Shown here in pieces: positions 1 through 7,869 of a stretch of 8,808 nt of DNA. The stretch's first letter is position 1, and every line of letters starts with the position of its first letter. The stretch covers positions 1-8,808 of the forward strand of contig NZ_CAADXO010000045.1 in the NCBI RefSeq assembly GCF_900753045.1, written 5' to 3'. A program made the position numbers and the translations under genes. Source of the stretch: an uncultured Phascolarctobacterium sp. (lineage in GTDB: Bacteria > Bacillota > Negativicutes > Acidaminococcales > Acidaminococcaceae). Below the pieces are notes generated by a model. The model was not told the origin of the DNA. It searched no databases and was given only the letters and a program-made list of their open reading frames with translations.

Positions 1-3000
1 CGCCTTCCTTGAAGTTCAGCTCTACGCTGCCGTCGGCATCTGTTGCCACATCGCCGTCCAGCTTGCTGAGGTTCTTAGCTGTAACCTTCGCACCCTTGCC
101 GTTGGCAGTAATATCGCTGCCGATGGTTGTATCTGCGGAATCAACAGTTACTGCTGCATTTGCGCCAACCGCACTCACTGCACCGCTAATTGCTGCGCTT
201 GCAGTTCCGCTTATGCTTACATTGCTGTTTGCGCCGTCAGCTGCCACTGCACCGTTTGCCTTCGCAGCCTTCGCTGCCTTGATATTTACGACATTGTTTG
301 TGCTTACATCACCGTTCAGTGTTGCGTTAACTGCAGTGATATCTACCTTGCTGTTGTTGGCATTGATTGCTTTCGCACCTGTTACAGCAAAGTTTCCTGC
401 ATCCTGAACTGTCAGCGTACCGCCTGTTGTTGCGATACCGTCGCCGCTGTTGGCAGTAATCGTCATATCGTGGCTGTTCAGCTTCAAGGTTGTATCTTTT
501 ACTGTGGTAATCGCGCTGCTGTCAGTTGTAATCGTAGTAGCGTCTTTCGTGAAGTTATAAATATTGTTAATATCAGGGAGCACACCCGCATCCCTATATT
601 CCTTATCTGTTACATAATCACCAGTTACAACCGTTGTAAAATCTGTCTTAGACTGTACATTTGGAATGCTTGTACCATAATCAACAGTTGCTTTATCAAG
701 GCCGCCTTGACCGGTTTTACTATCATAACCAATATTACCGGCAAATTTAGTTGCTGATGCAGAAGTAAGTCCTTCAGCAATTTTTACATAACCGTCAAGA
801 TTTTTTTCACCGTTTAAGTATCCGGTATAATACAGCTTATTAGCCAAAGCATTTAAGGCATCATTGATAGCATATTTATTAGTAGTCTCTAAACCATTAG
901 AATCCGTCAGCAAAGTAATGCCGGAGCCGCTAGTCGCTGCACCAATTGTAATATCGCCACCATTAATTTTGGTAACATCATTTGCATCATGCTTATAAAC
1001 AAATGTAGCCTTACCATTATATTTATTAATAGTAAGATTTCCAGCAGTTGCATCCGTCATATCAACTGTAGCACCACTACCGCTTGCCACAGCTGCAGCT
1101 TTTCTCATTTTGCTGACACTACCGGCGTTAAAGCCGTCAAGAACATTATCTCCTTTTAGTTGCCAAAGGCTGTCACCATGCATATTCTGCGTACTGCCGC
1201 TACCACTGACATTACCGCTCCAGCTGCTGCCGTTATTAATATTAATAACAGCATCCTTACCGCTACTATTACCTTCCCAGTTACTGCCATTACCCAAAGT
1301 TACGGAAGATCTGTCACCACTAATGTTACCATTGTAATCGGAATCATCCAGATTGAGCTGCAAATCGCTGCCTTTGCTGTCACCGCTCCAGCTTGCCTTA
1401 TTTTTCAGGGTAACAACAGCCTTACTGCCATCATTTTTACCATTCCAAGCGGATGCTTTCAGCGTTACATTGGTTCCCGCACCCTTATTATCACCGGTCC
1501 AGACAGAATCGGCTGCATTAACCACCATATTGCTGCCACTGTTGTCACCGCTCCAGCTTGCTTTATCCTTCAATGTCAGATTTACATTGTCACCGCTGTT
1601 ATTGCCATGCCAATCGTCTTTTTCCACAAGGAAGTTTTTATCGGCATCACTGTTATCTCCCTCGGGAGTTTCAGTCTGTACACTGATTTTTTCACCCAGG
1701 CTTCCTTGTCCTGTTGTATCGCTGTATTTAACACTGGCTACATATTTTGCTGCGGAAGCTGCGGTCAGACCTTCGGCAATCTGTACCTGTCCGTCCAGAT
1801 TTCTATTGCCGCTGACATAATCTGTATAATAAAGTTTATTGGCCAATGCATCGAGAACCTTATTTACAGTTGCTTCAGAAGAAGTATTTACGCCGTTGCT
1901 GTCCGTACGCAAAGCTACAGCAGAGCCGCTTTCAGCAGTCTTCACTGTAAAATTGCCACCCAAAATATTTTCCGGGTTACTGTTATCATGCTCATAAATA
2001 ACCATAGTATTACCGCTGTATTTGTCTATGGTTATATCCTTGCTGTCACTCTTTTGGAAGATAACGCCGGCAGCACCGGTACTGCCGCCTATAAGTTTGC
2101 TGATGTGGCTGGCTCCATTGCTGCCGACATCCTCATTATCCTGCGCATAGCGGGTATTGTTGGCCTGGTTTATCCAGCTCGCACCGTTTTGCAGCCACAT
2201 ATTAACCGTACCGCCATTATCTGCAATACCACGCAGATAGGAATCACCTGTAGTCAATGCTACATTAACTGTACCGGTTGACAGAGCAAAAATATCGCCG
2301 CCCAGCTTGACGCTGTTACTGCCGGCTGTTGCACCATCCTTACCGGTATTGACGTTAATTGTTCCCTGATATGCACCCAAGGTATAGTAGCCATAATTCA
2401 TGCCCTTAGGCACATTAATTTCGCCACCGCCAATAGATACCGTACTGTTCTTGGCATTCGTTGTAATACCGTTGCCATATACATCCATATCAGCAGTACC
2501 ACTGACATCTACACGGCTGTTTTCTACCTGTGCAAGAATGCCGGCGTTGTTGAAACGTGACAGCACATTATCAGCATTTACAGGAATACCCCAGGTTTCG
2601 CTGTCAGCACCCTTTACAGTCAGATTGCCGTTAATCGTAATTGTGTTGGCAACATCAGAAGCATAGCTTGCTTCTCCCCAACGGTCTGTTTTCTGTACAG
2701 CAACGCCATTACCGCCGTAACTGCCGTTCATAGAAATATTAACATCGCCATTAACAGTAATCTTGCTGGCAGCTGATTTGCCGGCATCATTCATAATAGC
2801 GTTATTCAAGGAATTACCATTTACAGCGCCAATGGTAATAATATTCAGCTTACCTGCATTAATTGTAACGTTCTTGCCATTGCCGGCATAAACACCGACA
2901 GGTGTAGCAACGCCGTTCTGCACCTGCAGCTGCAGCGTATTGCTGCCGGCGTTGACAGTAACATCATTGCCGTCATGAGCATAAACGGCAGCCAGAATAT

Positions 3001-4531
3001 TATTGCTTAAATCAGCCTGTGTTTTCCATGCATTAGGCTTCAGGCTGATAGTTTTATCGGCAGTAAAAGTATAAACACTGTTGTCACTGCTTACACCGCT
3101 GTAAACAGAGCTGTCAGCATCAGTGCCGCTGATGCGTTGGAAATAGTCACCGGTTTTACTGTTGGCATTGATATTGATAACCTTGGTTGTAGTCACGGAA
3201 GGAGATGTAAGACCTTCTTCCCGTGATGTTGTCAGCAAGGCTTTGTTACCGAAAACAGTATCACCGGAAAGCAATGAAACAGAGTTAAAGGTGTGGTAGG
3301 AGGTATTACCTGCCAAGGTATATGCACTCCACGTATAAGTAGGCTTAGCAGCGCCATCGGTATAAACCACAATATTATTGCCAAACTCACCCCAGACACG
3401 CTTAGTATAATATTCGGCAAAAAGCTTGTTGAACCACCCGGTTCCTACACCGGTATTACCGCCGCCCTCTGTATTACCTTCAACAACAATTTCCCAATTT
3501 ACAGGGTTGTTTGAGCTAAGATTAGCCACGGTAGTTTTATAAACCTTCAGATTGCTGCCGCCGCCACCGGTTGCCAGATTATATGCCAGGATATAGGCAG
3601 TACCATTAGGCCAGACAGTCATATCACGGAAATCAAGACCATTGCTCTTAACATTTTCCGGCAATACTACAGACTTAGATTCCTGATTCAGAACATTGTT
3701 ATTAATCGTAGCCAAAGTAATGGCAGATTCGCTATTGCCATGTCCTACATATTGGTAACCGCCGATACCTGTATGCAGCAGTATATCATTATAATTGTTC
3801 AGCTTAACCGAGTCAGGATTGCGGGCACTACAGGTATAATTAACATATTCAAGACTACCGTCATCCTTTATCTGATACTGCATAATTATACTGTCATCAT
3901 ATGGATCATAGCCGCCCTTAGGATTGATGCTGACAACTACATAAAGCTGTCCGTTTTTGACAACCATGCCTTCGCCATGCACCCAGCCGGGAGAACTGTA
4001 ACTCATGCCGCAGTACGTATTAAGATCTTCCATCAGATTACGTGATTTGCTGACTTCCTCTGTCAAAACGTTTTTATCGTACTTTACTACACCGATTGTA
4101 CCCAAATCATAATCGCCTACATAGATATAGCCATTATAGCCGGCGGCTGAATGCGGGTTTGCACCCTTGGTAATAATACCGGATGGATAAACCTCATCCT
4201 TGCTCCAAGTAGTATCGGCACCGATTACCTTCGAAGGAATCAAATCAACTGTGCTGTAGTTGTATTGGCGCAGTAAAAACATACTCTTGCCATCCAGCAC
4301 AAAGCTATAAGTACCGGGATCCTTATTCAAGGATTCAATTACTGCTACATTTGCTTTGCTGTCAACCTTATCAGTAACACGTGAACCGGTAATAGCAGTC
4401 ATATTGCTGGCACCATAGTTAGAAGGAACAGTTATCAACAGATTGGCTGCGAAAGCACTGCCGCCAATCATCCATCCACCCATTATTGAGGCTAAAATCG
4501 CCGCCTTTTTACTTTTACTGAATTTACGCAT
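1..4531 (-). CDS. Large secreted surface protein, autotransporter-like, with N-terminal beta-propeller-like region (3' end outside window)
   Basis: The frame is open from the ATG at 4531-4529 to the left edge, giving 1510 codons without a stop, so the gene is partial. The start is supported by the ribosome site AAAGGGGG eight bases upstream, directly after the stop of the receptor gene. Residues 1-28 form a signal peptide (basic MRKFSKSKK, hydrophobic core, GGSAFA|AN cleavage). Residues about 31-410 show repeated strand-turn-strand units such as YNGYIYVGDYDLGTIGVVKY and NGQLYVVVSIN, suggesting a six- to seven-bladed propeller. From about residue 430 the chain is Gly/Asn/Thr/Ser/Val-rich and repetitive, typical of a beta-helical passenger. 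It includes two related modules and a Trp-Gly repeat array. A C-terminal beta-barrel would identify it as a type V autotransporter but is not in view, so another secretion route remains possible. Its position 14 nt after the receptor suggests co-transcription and a joint surface task. I do not recognise a named gene. Confidence 0.9.
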   Translation of the reverse strand, partial: MRKFSKSKKAAILASIMGGWMIGGSAFAANLLITVPSNYGASNMTAITGSRVTDKVDSKANVAVIESLNKDPGTYSFVLDGKSMFLLRQYNYSTVDLIPSKVIGADTTWSKDEVYPSGIITKGANPHSAAGYNGYIYVGDYDLGTIGVVKYDKNVLTEEVSKSRNLMEDLNTYCGMSYSSPGWVHGEGMVVKNGQLYVVVSINPKGGYDPYDDSIIMQYQIKDDGSLEYVNYTCSARNPDSVKLNNYNDILLHTGIGGYQYVGHGNSESAITLATINNNVLNQESKSVVLPENVKSNGLDFRDMTVWPNGTAYILAYNLATGGGGSNLKVYKTTVANLSSNNPVNWEIVVEGNTEGGGNTGVGTGWFNKLFAEYYTKRVWGEFGNNIVVYTDGAAKPTYTWSAYTLAGNTSYHTFNSVSLLSGDTVFGNKALLTTSREEGLTSPSVTTTKVININANSKTGDYFQRISGTDADSSVYSGVSSDNSVYTFTADKTISLKPNAWKTQADLSNNILAAVYAHDGNDVTVNAGSNTLQLQVQNGVATPVGVYAGNGKNVTINAGKLNIITIGAVNGNSLNNAIMNDAGKSAASKITVNGDVNISMNGSYGGNGVAVQKTDRWGEASYASDVANTITINGNLTVKGADSETWGIPVNADNVLSRFNNAGILAQVENSRVDVSGTADMDVYGNGITTNAKNSTVSIGGGEINVPKGMNYGYYTLGAYQGTINVNTGKDGATAGSNSVKLGGDIFALSTGTVNVALTTGDSYLRGIADNGGTVNMWLQNGASWINQANNTRYAQDNEDVGSNGASHISKLIGGSTGAAGVIFQKSDSKDITIDKYSGNTMVIYEHDNSNPENILGGNFTVKTAESGSAVALRTDSNGVNTSSEATVNKVLDALANKLYYTDYVSGNRNLDGQVQIAEGLTAASAAKYVASVKYSDTTGQGSLGEKISVQTETPEGDNSDADKNFLVEKDDWHGNNSGDNVNLTLKDKASWSGDNSGSNMVVNAADSVWTGDNKGAGTNVTLKASAWNGKNDGSKAVVTLKNKASWSGDSKGSDLQLNLDDSDYNGNISGDRSSVTLGNGSNWEGNSSGKDAVININNGSSWSGNVSGSGSTQNMHGDSLWQLKGDNVLDGFNAGSVSKMRKAAAVASGSGATVDMTDATAGNLTINKYNGKATFVYKHDANDVTKINGGDITIGAATSGSGITLLTDSNGLETTNKYAINDALNALANKLYYTGYLNGEKNLDGYVKIAEGLTSASATKFAGNIGYDSKTGQGGLDKATVDYGTSIPNVQSKTDFTTVVTGDYVTDKEYRDAGVLPDINNIYNFTKDATTITTDSSAITTVKDTTLKLNSHDMTITANSGDGIATTGGTLTVQDAGNFAVTGAKAINANNSKVDITAVNATLNGDVSTNNVVNIKAAKAAKANGAVAADGANSNVSISGTASAAISGAVSAVGANAAVTVDSADTTIGSDITANGKGAKVTAKNLSKLDGDVATDADGSVELNFKEG
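700..1118 (-). repeat. Duplicated passenger module, copy B
   Basis: This is the second copy of the module, about residues 1139-1277, from VSKMRKAA to TGQGGL. Matching landmarks are LTINKYNGK, YKHDA, LLTDSNGL, LANKLYYTGY, NLDGYVKIAEGLT and SATKF. It is diverged from copy A throughout and visibly more A+T-rich at the DNA level, so the duplication is not recent or the copies have been under different pressures. Confidence 0.8.
1163..1612 (-). repeat. Tandem Trp-Gly repeat array (8 units of about 18-19 residues)
   Basis: Between the two passenger modules, residues 974-1123 carry eight consecutive units of the form W-x-G-[NDK]-x-x-G followed by a short alternating hydrophobic strand. Unit starts read WHGNNSG, WSGDNSG, WTGDNKG, WNGKNDG, WSGDSKG, YNGNISG, WEGNSSG and WSGNVSG. 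A last W begins WQLKGDN. One turn of a right-handed beta-helix needs about this length, so each unit is probably one coil with the Trp stacked on the previous one. In the sixth unit Tyr replaces Trp. Confidence 0.85.
1700..2108 (-). repeat. Duplicated passenger module, copy A
   Basis: This module spans about residues 809-944 of the surface protein, from HISKLIGG to TGQGSL. It contains the landmarks ITIDKYSGN, YEHDN, LRTDSNGV, LANKLYYTDY, NLDGQVQIAEGLT and SAAKY. A clearly related module lies exactly 333 codons further on, measured at the shared LANKLYYT motif. The module probably belongs to a repeat unit common in passenger domains of diderm Firmicute autotransporters. That family statement is from memory and was not checked. 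Confidence 0.8.
3302..4441 (-). other. N-terminal beta-propeller-like region of the surface protein
   Basis: This covers roughly residues 31-410 of the large surface protein. I can mark about six or seven units, each with a hydrophobic strand, a short Asn/Gly turn and a second strand. Cores include TYSFVLDGKSMFLL, GYNGYIYVGDYDLG, VVKNGQLYVVVSIN, YNDILLHTGIGGYQY, DMTVWPNGTAYILAYN and GNNIVVYTDG. The spacing of about 50-60 residues suits a beta-propeller. The region is compositionally unlike the Gly/Asn/Ser repeats that follow, having more Tyr, Trp and Asp plus two Cys (CGMSY and YTCSA). Family membership cannot be decided by eye. BtuG-type (DUF5074) or other NHL/YVTN-like propellers are candidates by pattern only. 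Confidence 0.55.
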
Positions 4532-4545
4532 TGATAATTCCCCCT
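4532..4545 (-). promoter_or_regulatory. 14-nt intergenic gap with ribosome binding site for the surface-protein gene
   Basis: The receptor stop TAA runs straight into AAGGGGG, followed by eight bases and the ATG of the surface protein. The gap has no room for a promoter or terminator, so the two genes should share an mRNA and may be translationally coupled. Confidence 0.85.
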
Positions 4546-7365
4546 TTAGAACTGATAACGCGCTGTAACATAATAGGTGCGGCCCTGTATCGGAAATTCC
4601 GGATTAATATAACCTGGAACCATGAAAGCTGCATCACTGCGGATTTTAGATTTAGGACCTTTGTTGAGAATGTCATTGCAGCCAAAGGTCATCTGCCAAT
4701 TTTTCTTCGGCATCCACTTCAGACCGCTGTTCATAACAAACAAAGAGCATACCGGTTTGCCTGACAGATACGGTGAAAGCTTGCCACTCGTTGCCTTATT
4801 GTAATAAGTGAAGTATTCATCCGTGTAATGTCCTTCGGCAAAGAGCGAGAACTTCTCCGAAGGTCTGTAAGTCAGACGGATATTACCCTCCCATTCCGGC
4901 TGGTAGGTCGGCCATACCGGAGCGTATTCGCCAAACTGTGTAGCAGTATGCTTGTTGTAGGCACTGGTATTAAGATAGGTTACCTGTAAATCAAGATCGA
5001 ACTTATCCCATTTAAAGCTGCTCTGCAATTCAACGCCATGAGATTTACCCTTGTTATCATTAAAATAAGACCAATAATCCTTGCCTGCACGCTCCAGCTG
5101 CAGCATATTGGTAGAATCGCGCCAATAATAAGTCAATGTAGTAGAGTTGTCTGCTCCCAACAGCTTGTTATGCATAATCGCGCTGATATCAAACTGCTTA
5201 CCCTCTTCAGGAACCGGGAACATAGCACCGTCACCGTTATGGTTCTTCGGAGCAGGAAGAATACCGGCGCCGTCACCGGCAATTTCCGCCATGTTCAGCA
5301 AACGGTAATAGGTACCGCCCGTCATACGCAGAGTAAGATTTTCATTTACTTCTTTCTTCAAAGCCAGCTGCCAGGTTGCTTTACCCTTGGTCTGCGAATC
5401 TTTAGGATGAATCCAGCTTGCCTGTCCGTCGGTAAAGCGCTTGCCATCACTGAAGCCGGTAATCTTCGATTGGTTATAACGTACGCTCGGCGTAAAAATC
5501 CAGGTACCTTCTTTATCTAAGGTAATAGAATCCTGCAGCTGTATGTTAAACAGTTCCTGCTCATAACGGTTACGGATTTGTGCGGAGAGGAAATTCTGAC
5601 TGGCCTGTCCGCCTAAAATTTTAGCCAGATTGGAACCGTCTATATCCAATCTTTCTTTAGAGTAGTTAATCAAAAAATCCAACATATTATTATCGTTCAG
5701 CTTGTACCCGCCATCAATCTGAGCCGTATATTTGTTGGATTTATAACGGCTCCATTCGCGCAACGGCTGGTTCTGCATATCCCATTCACTGTTCGGATAT
5801 GCCGTATTGATATGCTCTGCACGATATTTTTTATTCTGATGCATATAGTCGAGCATCCAGCCCCATTCAAGCTTGCCAACCTCCTGACGGTTCTGCAGCA
5901 TCAGGCTGGCACTGTTCTGTTTCTGTCTGCGGCTGTCATAATAATATCTGTCGCTCAAATCAACGCCGTTATTATAAACCGCTGCATTGACATCACCCAG
6001 CCATACACTGTCCGGCATATGTCTGTCCAAAGTATCATATGTGCCTTTGACAACCCAGTTTTTATTTTGCCATTTTACAATCGTGCTGGTCTTTTCATAG
6101 TCATTGTATTTTCTGTATCTGGTAGCATTAGCTGCTTCCTTTTGTTTTTGTTTTAATTTTTCCAGCGATTCTTTTCTGCCGGCCTGATTTTTATTTTTAT
6201 CAGGATCCGCATCATTCGTCCACTTATCTATATTCCCCTGGACTATTTTATCGCCATACTCTTTGAGGATTTCTTCCTTAATTTCCGGTGTAAGAACACC
6301 CTCGCCAAAAGAACTTCCAATCCAGTCATATTGCAGCGCCTCATGCCAGTCGCTGTTATCATAACCTCTTTTAAGGTACTCATCCTTGAGACCTCTATCC
6401 ACAACCTGTTGTTCAATTAAATAAAGATTAGAATTGCCGACATCTTTTTTCGCATATTCATATCTGTTATCATAGATAGCATCCTTCAGACTGTCACTTC
6501 TTACAAATCCCAGCCAGGCATCATTATTTGCTTTATAGTAATCTATTTGTTCCTGCTTTAGATTTATTACCGCACCTTTGGTCATATAATCGATAGTTTC
6601 ATTATTAAAATTATCGATTACTTTCTGCTGACCTGCTATCTGTTCCGCACCATACGGCAGATACCTTTCCGCAGCATAATTCTTATATTTGAAATCACCG
6701 TCGCTGGATTCGTAGTTAGTGCCAACCATTAACGAACCATCTCCCAGAGGAGCTGTTATTTCCATAGAGCCTCTTTTGCCGCCATAAGAGCTTTTGCCAA
6801 CCTCCAAGGATACGTCTGTCGTTTCCGGCTTTTTGGTGACAATGTTGATAACACCTCCCATAAAAGTACCGCCGAATCGGCTGGGAATATAACCGCGGTA
6901 AACTTCAATGCGCTCTACATTTTTTACAGGAATTGTCGAAAGGTCGACAGCAGTGTCACCGCCAAGGTTAGCTAATACACCGTCAATAAAAATGCCGACC
7001 TGCGCCGCAGTGGAGCCACGCATTGTCACCGTTGTATACTGTCCCTTGCCGTTTACCTCACGCACATGTACGCCGGGCACTGTCAAAAGCAAGTCAGGCA
7101 ATGATTTCTGCTCACCCTTAAACTCATCAGGACGCACAATATTTACAGTACCGGGAGAAAGCTTGCTTTCCCAATCAGGACGTTTAGCTTCTACCGTCAT
7201 AGTATCAAGGCTAAAGTCCATTAAAGAGTCATCAGCATCATTGCTTGCTGTCTGCGCAGTGTCAGCCGGCGCTGCATACGCCACAGGCAGAAAGTCTGCA
7301 AGAGAGCATCCCAGAGATACAGCAATTGCTGCAGCTAAAATATTTTGGCCATTAATATTTTTCAC
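4546..7365 (-). CDS. TonB-dependent outer-membrane receptor, BtuB-like plug, 939 aa
   Basis: The protein should be an outer-membrane gated porin that takes up a scarce ligand using TonB-ExbB-ExbD energy. The start is GTG (7365-7363), fixed by a near-perfect AAGGAGGA site seven bases upstream and a signal peptide beginning right there (residues 1-31, cleavage AYA|AP). A TonB box-like DTMTVEA is at 54-60. The plug is about 60-180, with LLTVPGVHV, TMRGS, FIDGV, NVERIEVYRG and GGVINIVTKK. The barrel follows and ends in YYVTARYQF, with the terminal aromatic residue expected for outer-membrane assembly. Residues about 226-425 form an unusually long, charged, Lys-rich insertion in an early extracellular loop. 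The plug resembles BtuB in the RGS...IDGV...NL spacing, and a cobalamin riboswitch lies upstream, so B12 or another corrinoid is the best guess. Iron-siderophore or heme uptake cannot be excluded from sequence alone. Confidence 0.95.
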   Translation of the reverse strand: MKNINGQNILAAAIAVSLGCSLADFLPVAYAAPADTAQTASNDADDSLMDFSLDTMTVEAKRPDWESKLSPGTVNIVRPDEFKGEQKSLPDLLLTVPGVHVREVNGKGQYTTVTMRGSTAAQVGIFIDGVLANLGGDTAVDLSTIPVKNVERIEVYRGYIPSRFGGTFMGGVINIVTKKPETTDVSLEVGKSSYGGKRGSMEITAPLGDGSLMVGTNYESSDGDFKYKNYAAERYLPYGAEQIAGQQKVIDNFNNETIDYMTKGAVINLKQEQIDYYKANNDAWLGFVRSDSLKDAIYDNRYEYAKKDVGNSNLYLIEQQVVDRGLKDEYLKRGYDNSDWHEALQYDWIGSSFGEGVLTPEIKEEILKEYGDKIVQGNIDKWTNDADPDKNKNQAGRKESLEKLKQKQKEAANATRYRKYNDYEKTSTIVKWQNKNWVVKGTYDTLDRHMPDSVWLGDVNAAVYNNGVDLSDRYYYDSRRQKQNSASLMLQNRQEVGKLEWGWMLDYMHQNKKYRAEHINTAYPNSEWDMQNQPLREWSRYKSNKYTAQIDGGYKLNDNNMLDFLINYSKERLDIDGSNLAKILGGQASQNFLSAQIRNRYEQELFNIQLQDSITLDKEGTWIFTPSVRYNQSKITGFSDGKRFTDGQASWIHPKDSQTKGKATWQLALKKEVNENLTLRMTGGTYYRLLNMAEIAGDGAGILPAPKNHNGDGAMFPVPEEGKQFDISAIMHNKLLGADNSTTLTYYWRDSTNMLQLERAGKDYWSYFNDNKGKSHGVELQSSFKWDKFDLDLQVTYLNTSAYNKHTATQFGEYAPVWPTYQPEWEGNIRLTYRPSEKFSLFAEGHYTDEYFTYYNKATSGKLSPYLSGKPVCSLFVMNSGLKWMPKKNWQMTFGCNDILNKGPKSKIRSDAAFMVPGYINPEFPIQGRTYYVTARYQF

Positions 7366-7380
7366 TATAATCTCCTCCTT
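7366..7380 (-). promoter_or_regulatory. Strong ribosome binding site for the receptor GTG start
   Basis: Read on the minus strand the sequence is AAGGAGGAGATTATA followed by GTG. The near-full anti-16S complement and good spacing justify choosing GTG over any downstream ATG. Confidence 0.85.
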
Positions 7381-7416
7381 AACCCGGAAATTTATTAAAA
7401 TTTATTATAAGCTTAT

Positions 7417-7470
7417 AAAAAAAGACTTAATTTTAAAATGGGCATAGTAATCCCATTATAAAATTAAGTC
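7417..7470 (-). terminator. Intrinsic terminator/attenuator upstream of the receptor gene
   Basis: Two 19-nt arms, GACTTAATTTTATAATGGG (7470-7452) and CCCATTTTAAAATTAAGTC (7442-7424), pair with one mismatch around a 9-nt loop. Seven T follow on the minus strand (7423-7417). This is a rho-independent terminator shape, although the stem is A+T-rich. It sits only about 50 nt before the receptor start, so it would act as an attenuator for the receptor operon, or end a transcript of the small ORF upstream. Confidence 0.7.
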
Positions 7471-7486
7471 ATCAGATTAATTTTAT
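7458..7486 (-). promoter_or_regulatory. Candidate antiterminator hairpin overlapping the terminator
   Basis: ATAAAATTAA (7486-7477) is perfectly complementary to TTAATTTTAT (7467-7458), ten pairs with a 9-nt loop. The second segment is also part of the upstream arm of the terminator, so the two hairpins exclude each other. This is the usual layout of a transcription attenuator or riboswitch expression platform. Confidence 0.55.
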
Positions 7487-7564
7487 ATGTCTTCAGCTGC
7501 AATCCGACTTCACGGTCTCCTGTGCAGGTAAGCTAAGCTATTTGGCGTGCTGAAGTACATGGTT
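7487..7564 (-). ncRNA. Unidentified structured leader element (candidate riboswitch aptamer)
   Basis: On the minus strand an 11-pair closing stem is visible: ATGT, one bulged A, then CTTCAGC on the 5' side pair with GCTGAAG and ACAT on the 3' side. Inside is about 55 nt of more G+C-rich sequence with possible small helices (CCTGCACAGG, GACCGTGAAGTC). The flanks are very A+T-rich. The element ends exactly where the antiterminator segment begins. I cannot match it to a riboswitch class I know. The position, contrast in composition and downstream switch-like hairpins argue for a regulatory RNA. The ligand is unknown. Confidence 0.45.
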
Positions 7565-7593
7565 TGTATTTATTTGTAAATTCATTTATAAAT

Positions 7594-7785
7594 TTATAAT
7601 TTTGTTTTCAGGTAACTATTCTGTATAGAATTTATCTTACCCTGCTGTGCTCTTGCTCCGTCACGCCGCCGCAATCTTAAAATCTCTCCTATAAGAGATA
7701 GCAGATAATCTCGCGGTATAAGTACGAATTTCTGATCCAGGCTCTGAAAATGTGTTAAACTGACTTTTAGATCATCATATCTCAT
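7594..7785 (-). CDS. Possible small ORF, 63 aa, in the leader region
   Basis: This frame starts MRYDDLKVSL and ends QNSYLKTKL. It is Arg/Lys-rich at the C-terminal half (ILRLRRRDGARAQQGK), has no signal peptide or membrane segment, and matches no family I recognise. A purine-rich AAGAAGGGGG lies 13 bases upstream of the ATG, which is too far for a good site. A four-codon ORF (ATG at 7796-7794) ends with TGA overlapping this ATG, so coupling is possible. The same frame is open upstream to a second ATG at 7836. The ORF lies directly after the cobalamin riboswitch and could be its first target, or the remnant of a displaced gene. Coding status is uncertain. Confidence 0.35.
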   Translation of the reverse strand: MRYDDLKVSLTHFQSLDQKFVLIPRDYLLSLIGEILRLRRRDGARAQQGKINSIQNSYLKTKL

Positions 7786-7869
7786 TTGGAATCCATTTCC
7801 CCCTTCTTTACAAAGGCACACTAAAAGAATTCTCATCCGCCTGTAAATCGCAGGTATAATGGATATCTC

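Noticed and set aside
9..2666. Several long open frames on the plus strand, the largest 1160-2281 (373 codons), opposite the surface-protein gene.
   Set aside because: They have Ile/Thr/Ala-rich, low-complexity translations with no family features, overlap each other, and mirror the biased codons of the repetitive minus-strand gene. They are antisense shadows.
5038..6156. Plus-strand and minus-strand frames of 60-160 codons inside the receptor gene.
   Set aside because: The receptor reading is continuous, has plug and barrel motifs and a good start signal. The other frames show nothing recognisable.
7404..7409. A TATAAT on the minus strand just after the attenuator, as a possible receptor promoter.
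   Set aside because: No -35 box stands at a suitable distance, and the region is A+T-rich enough to give such matches by chance.
7492..7545. Plus-strand resemblance to a cobalamin riboswitch core (TGCAATCCGAC ... ACGGTC ... GGTAAGC).
   Set aside because: It lacks the GGGAA and GGTG blocks, is on the strand without a downstream gene, and is too short to form the fold. Probably chance.
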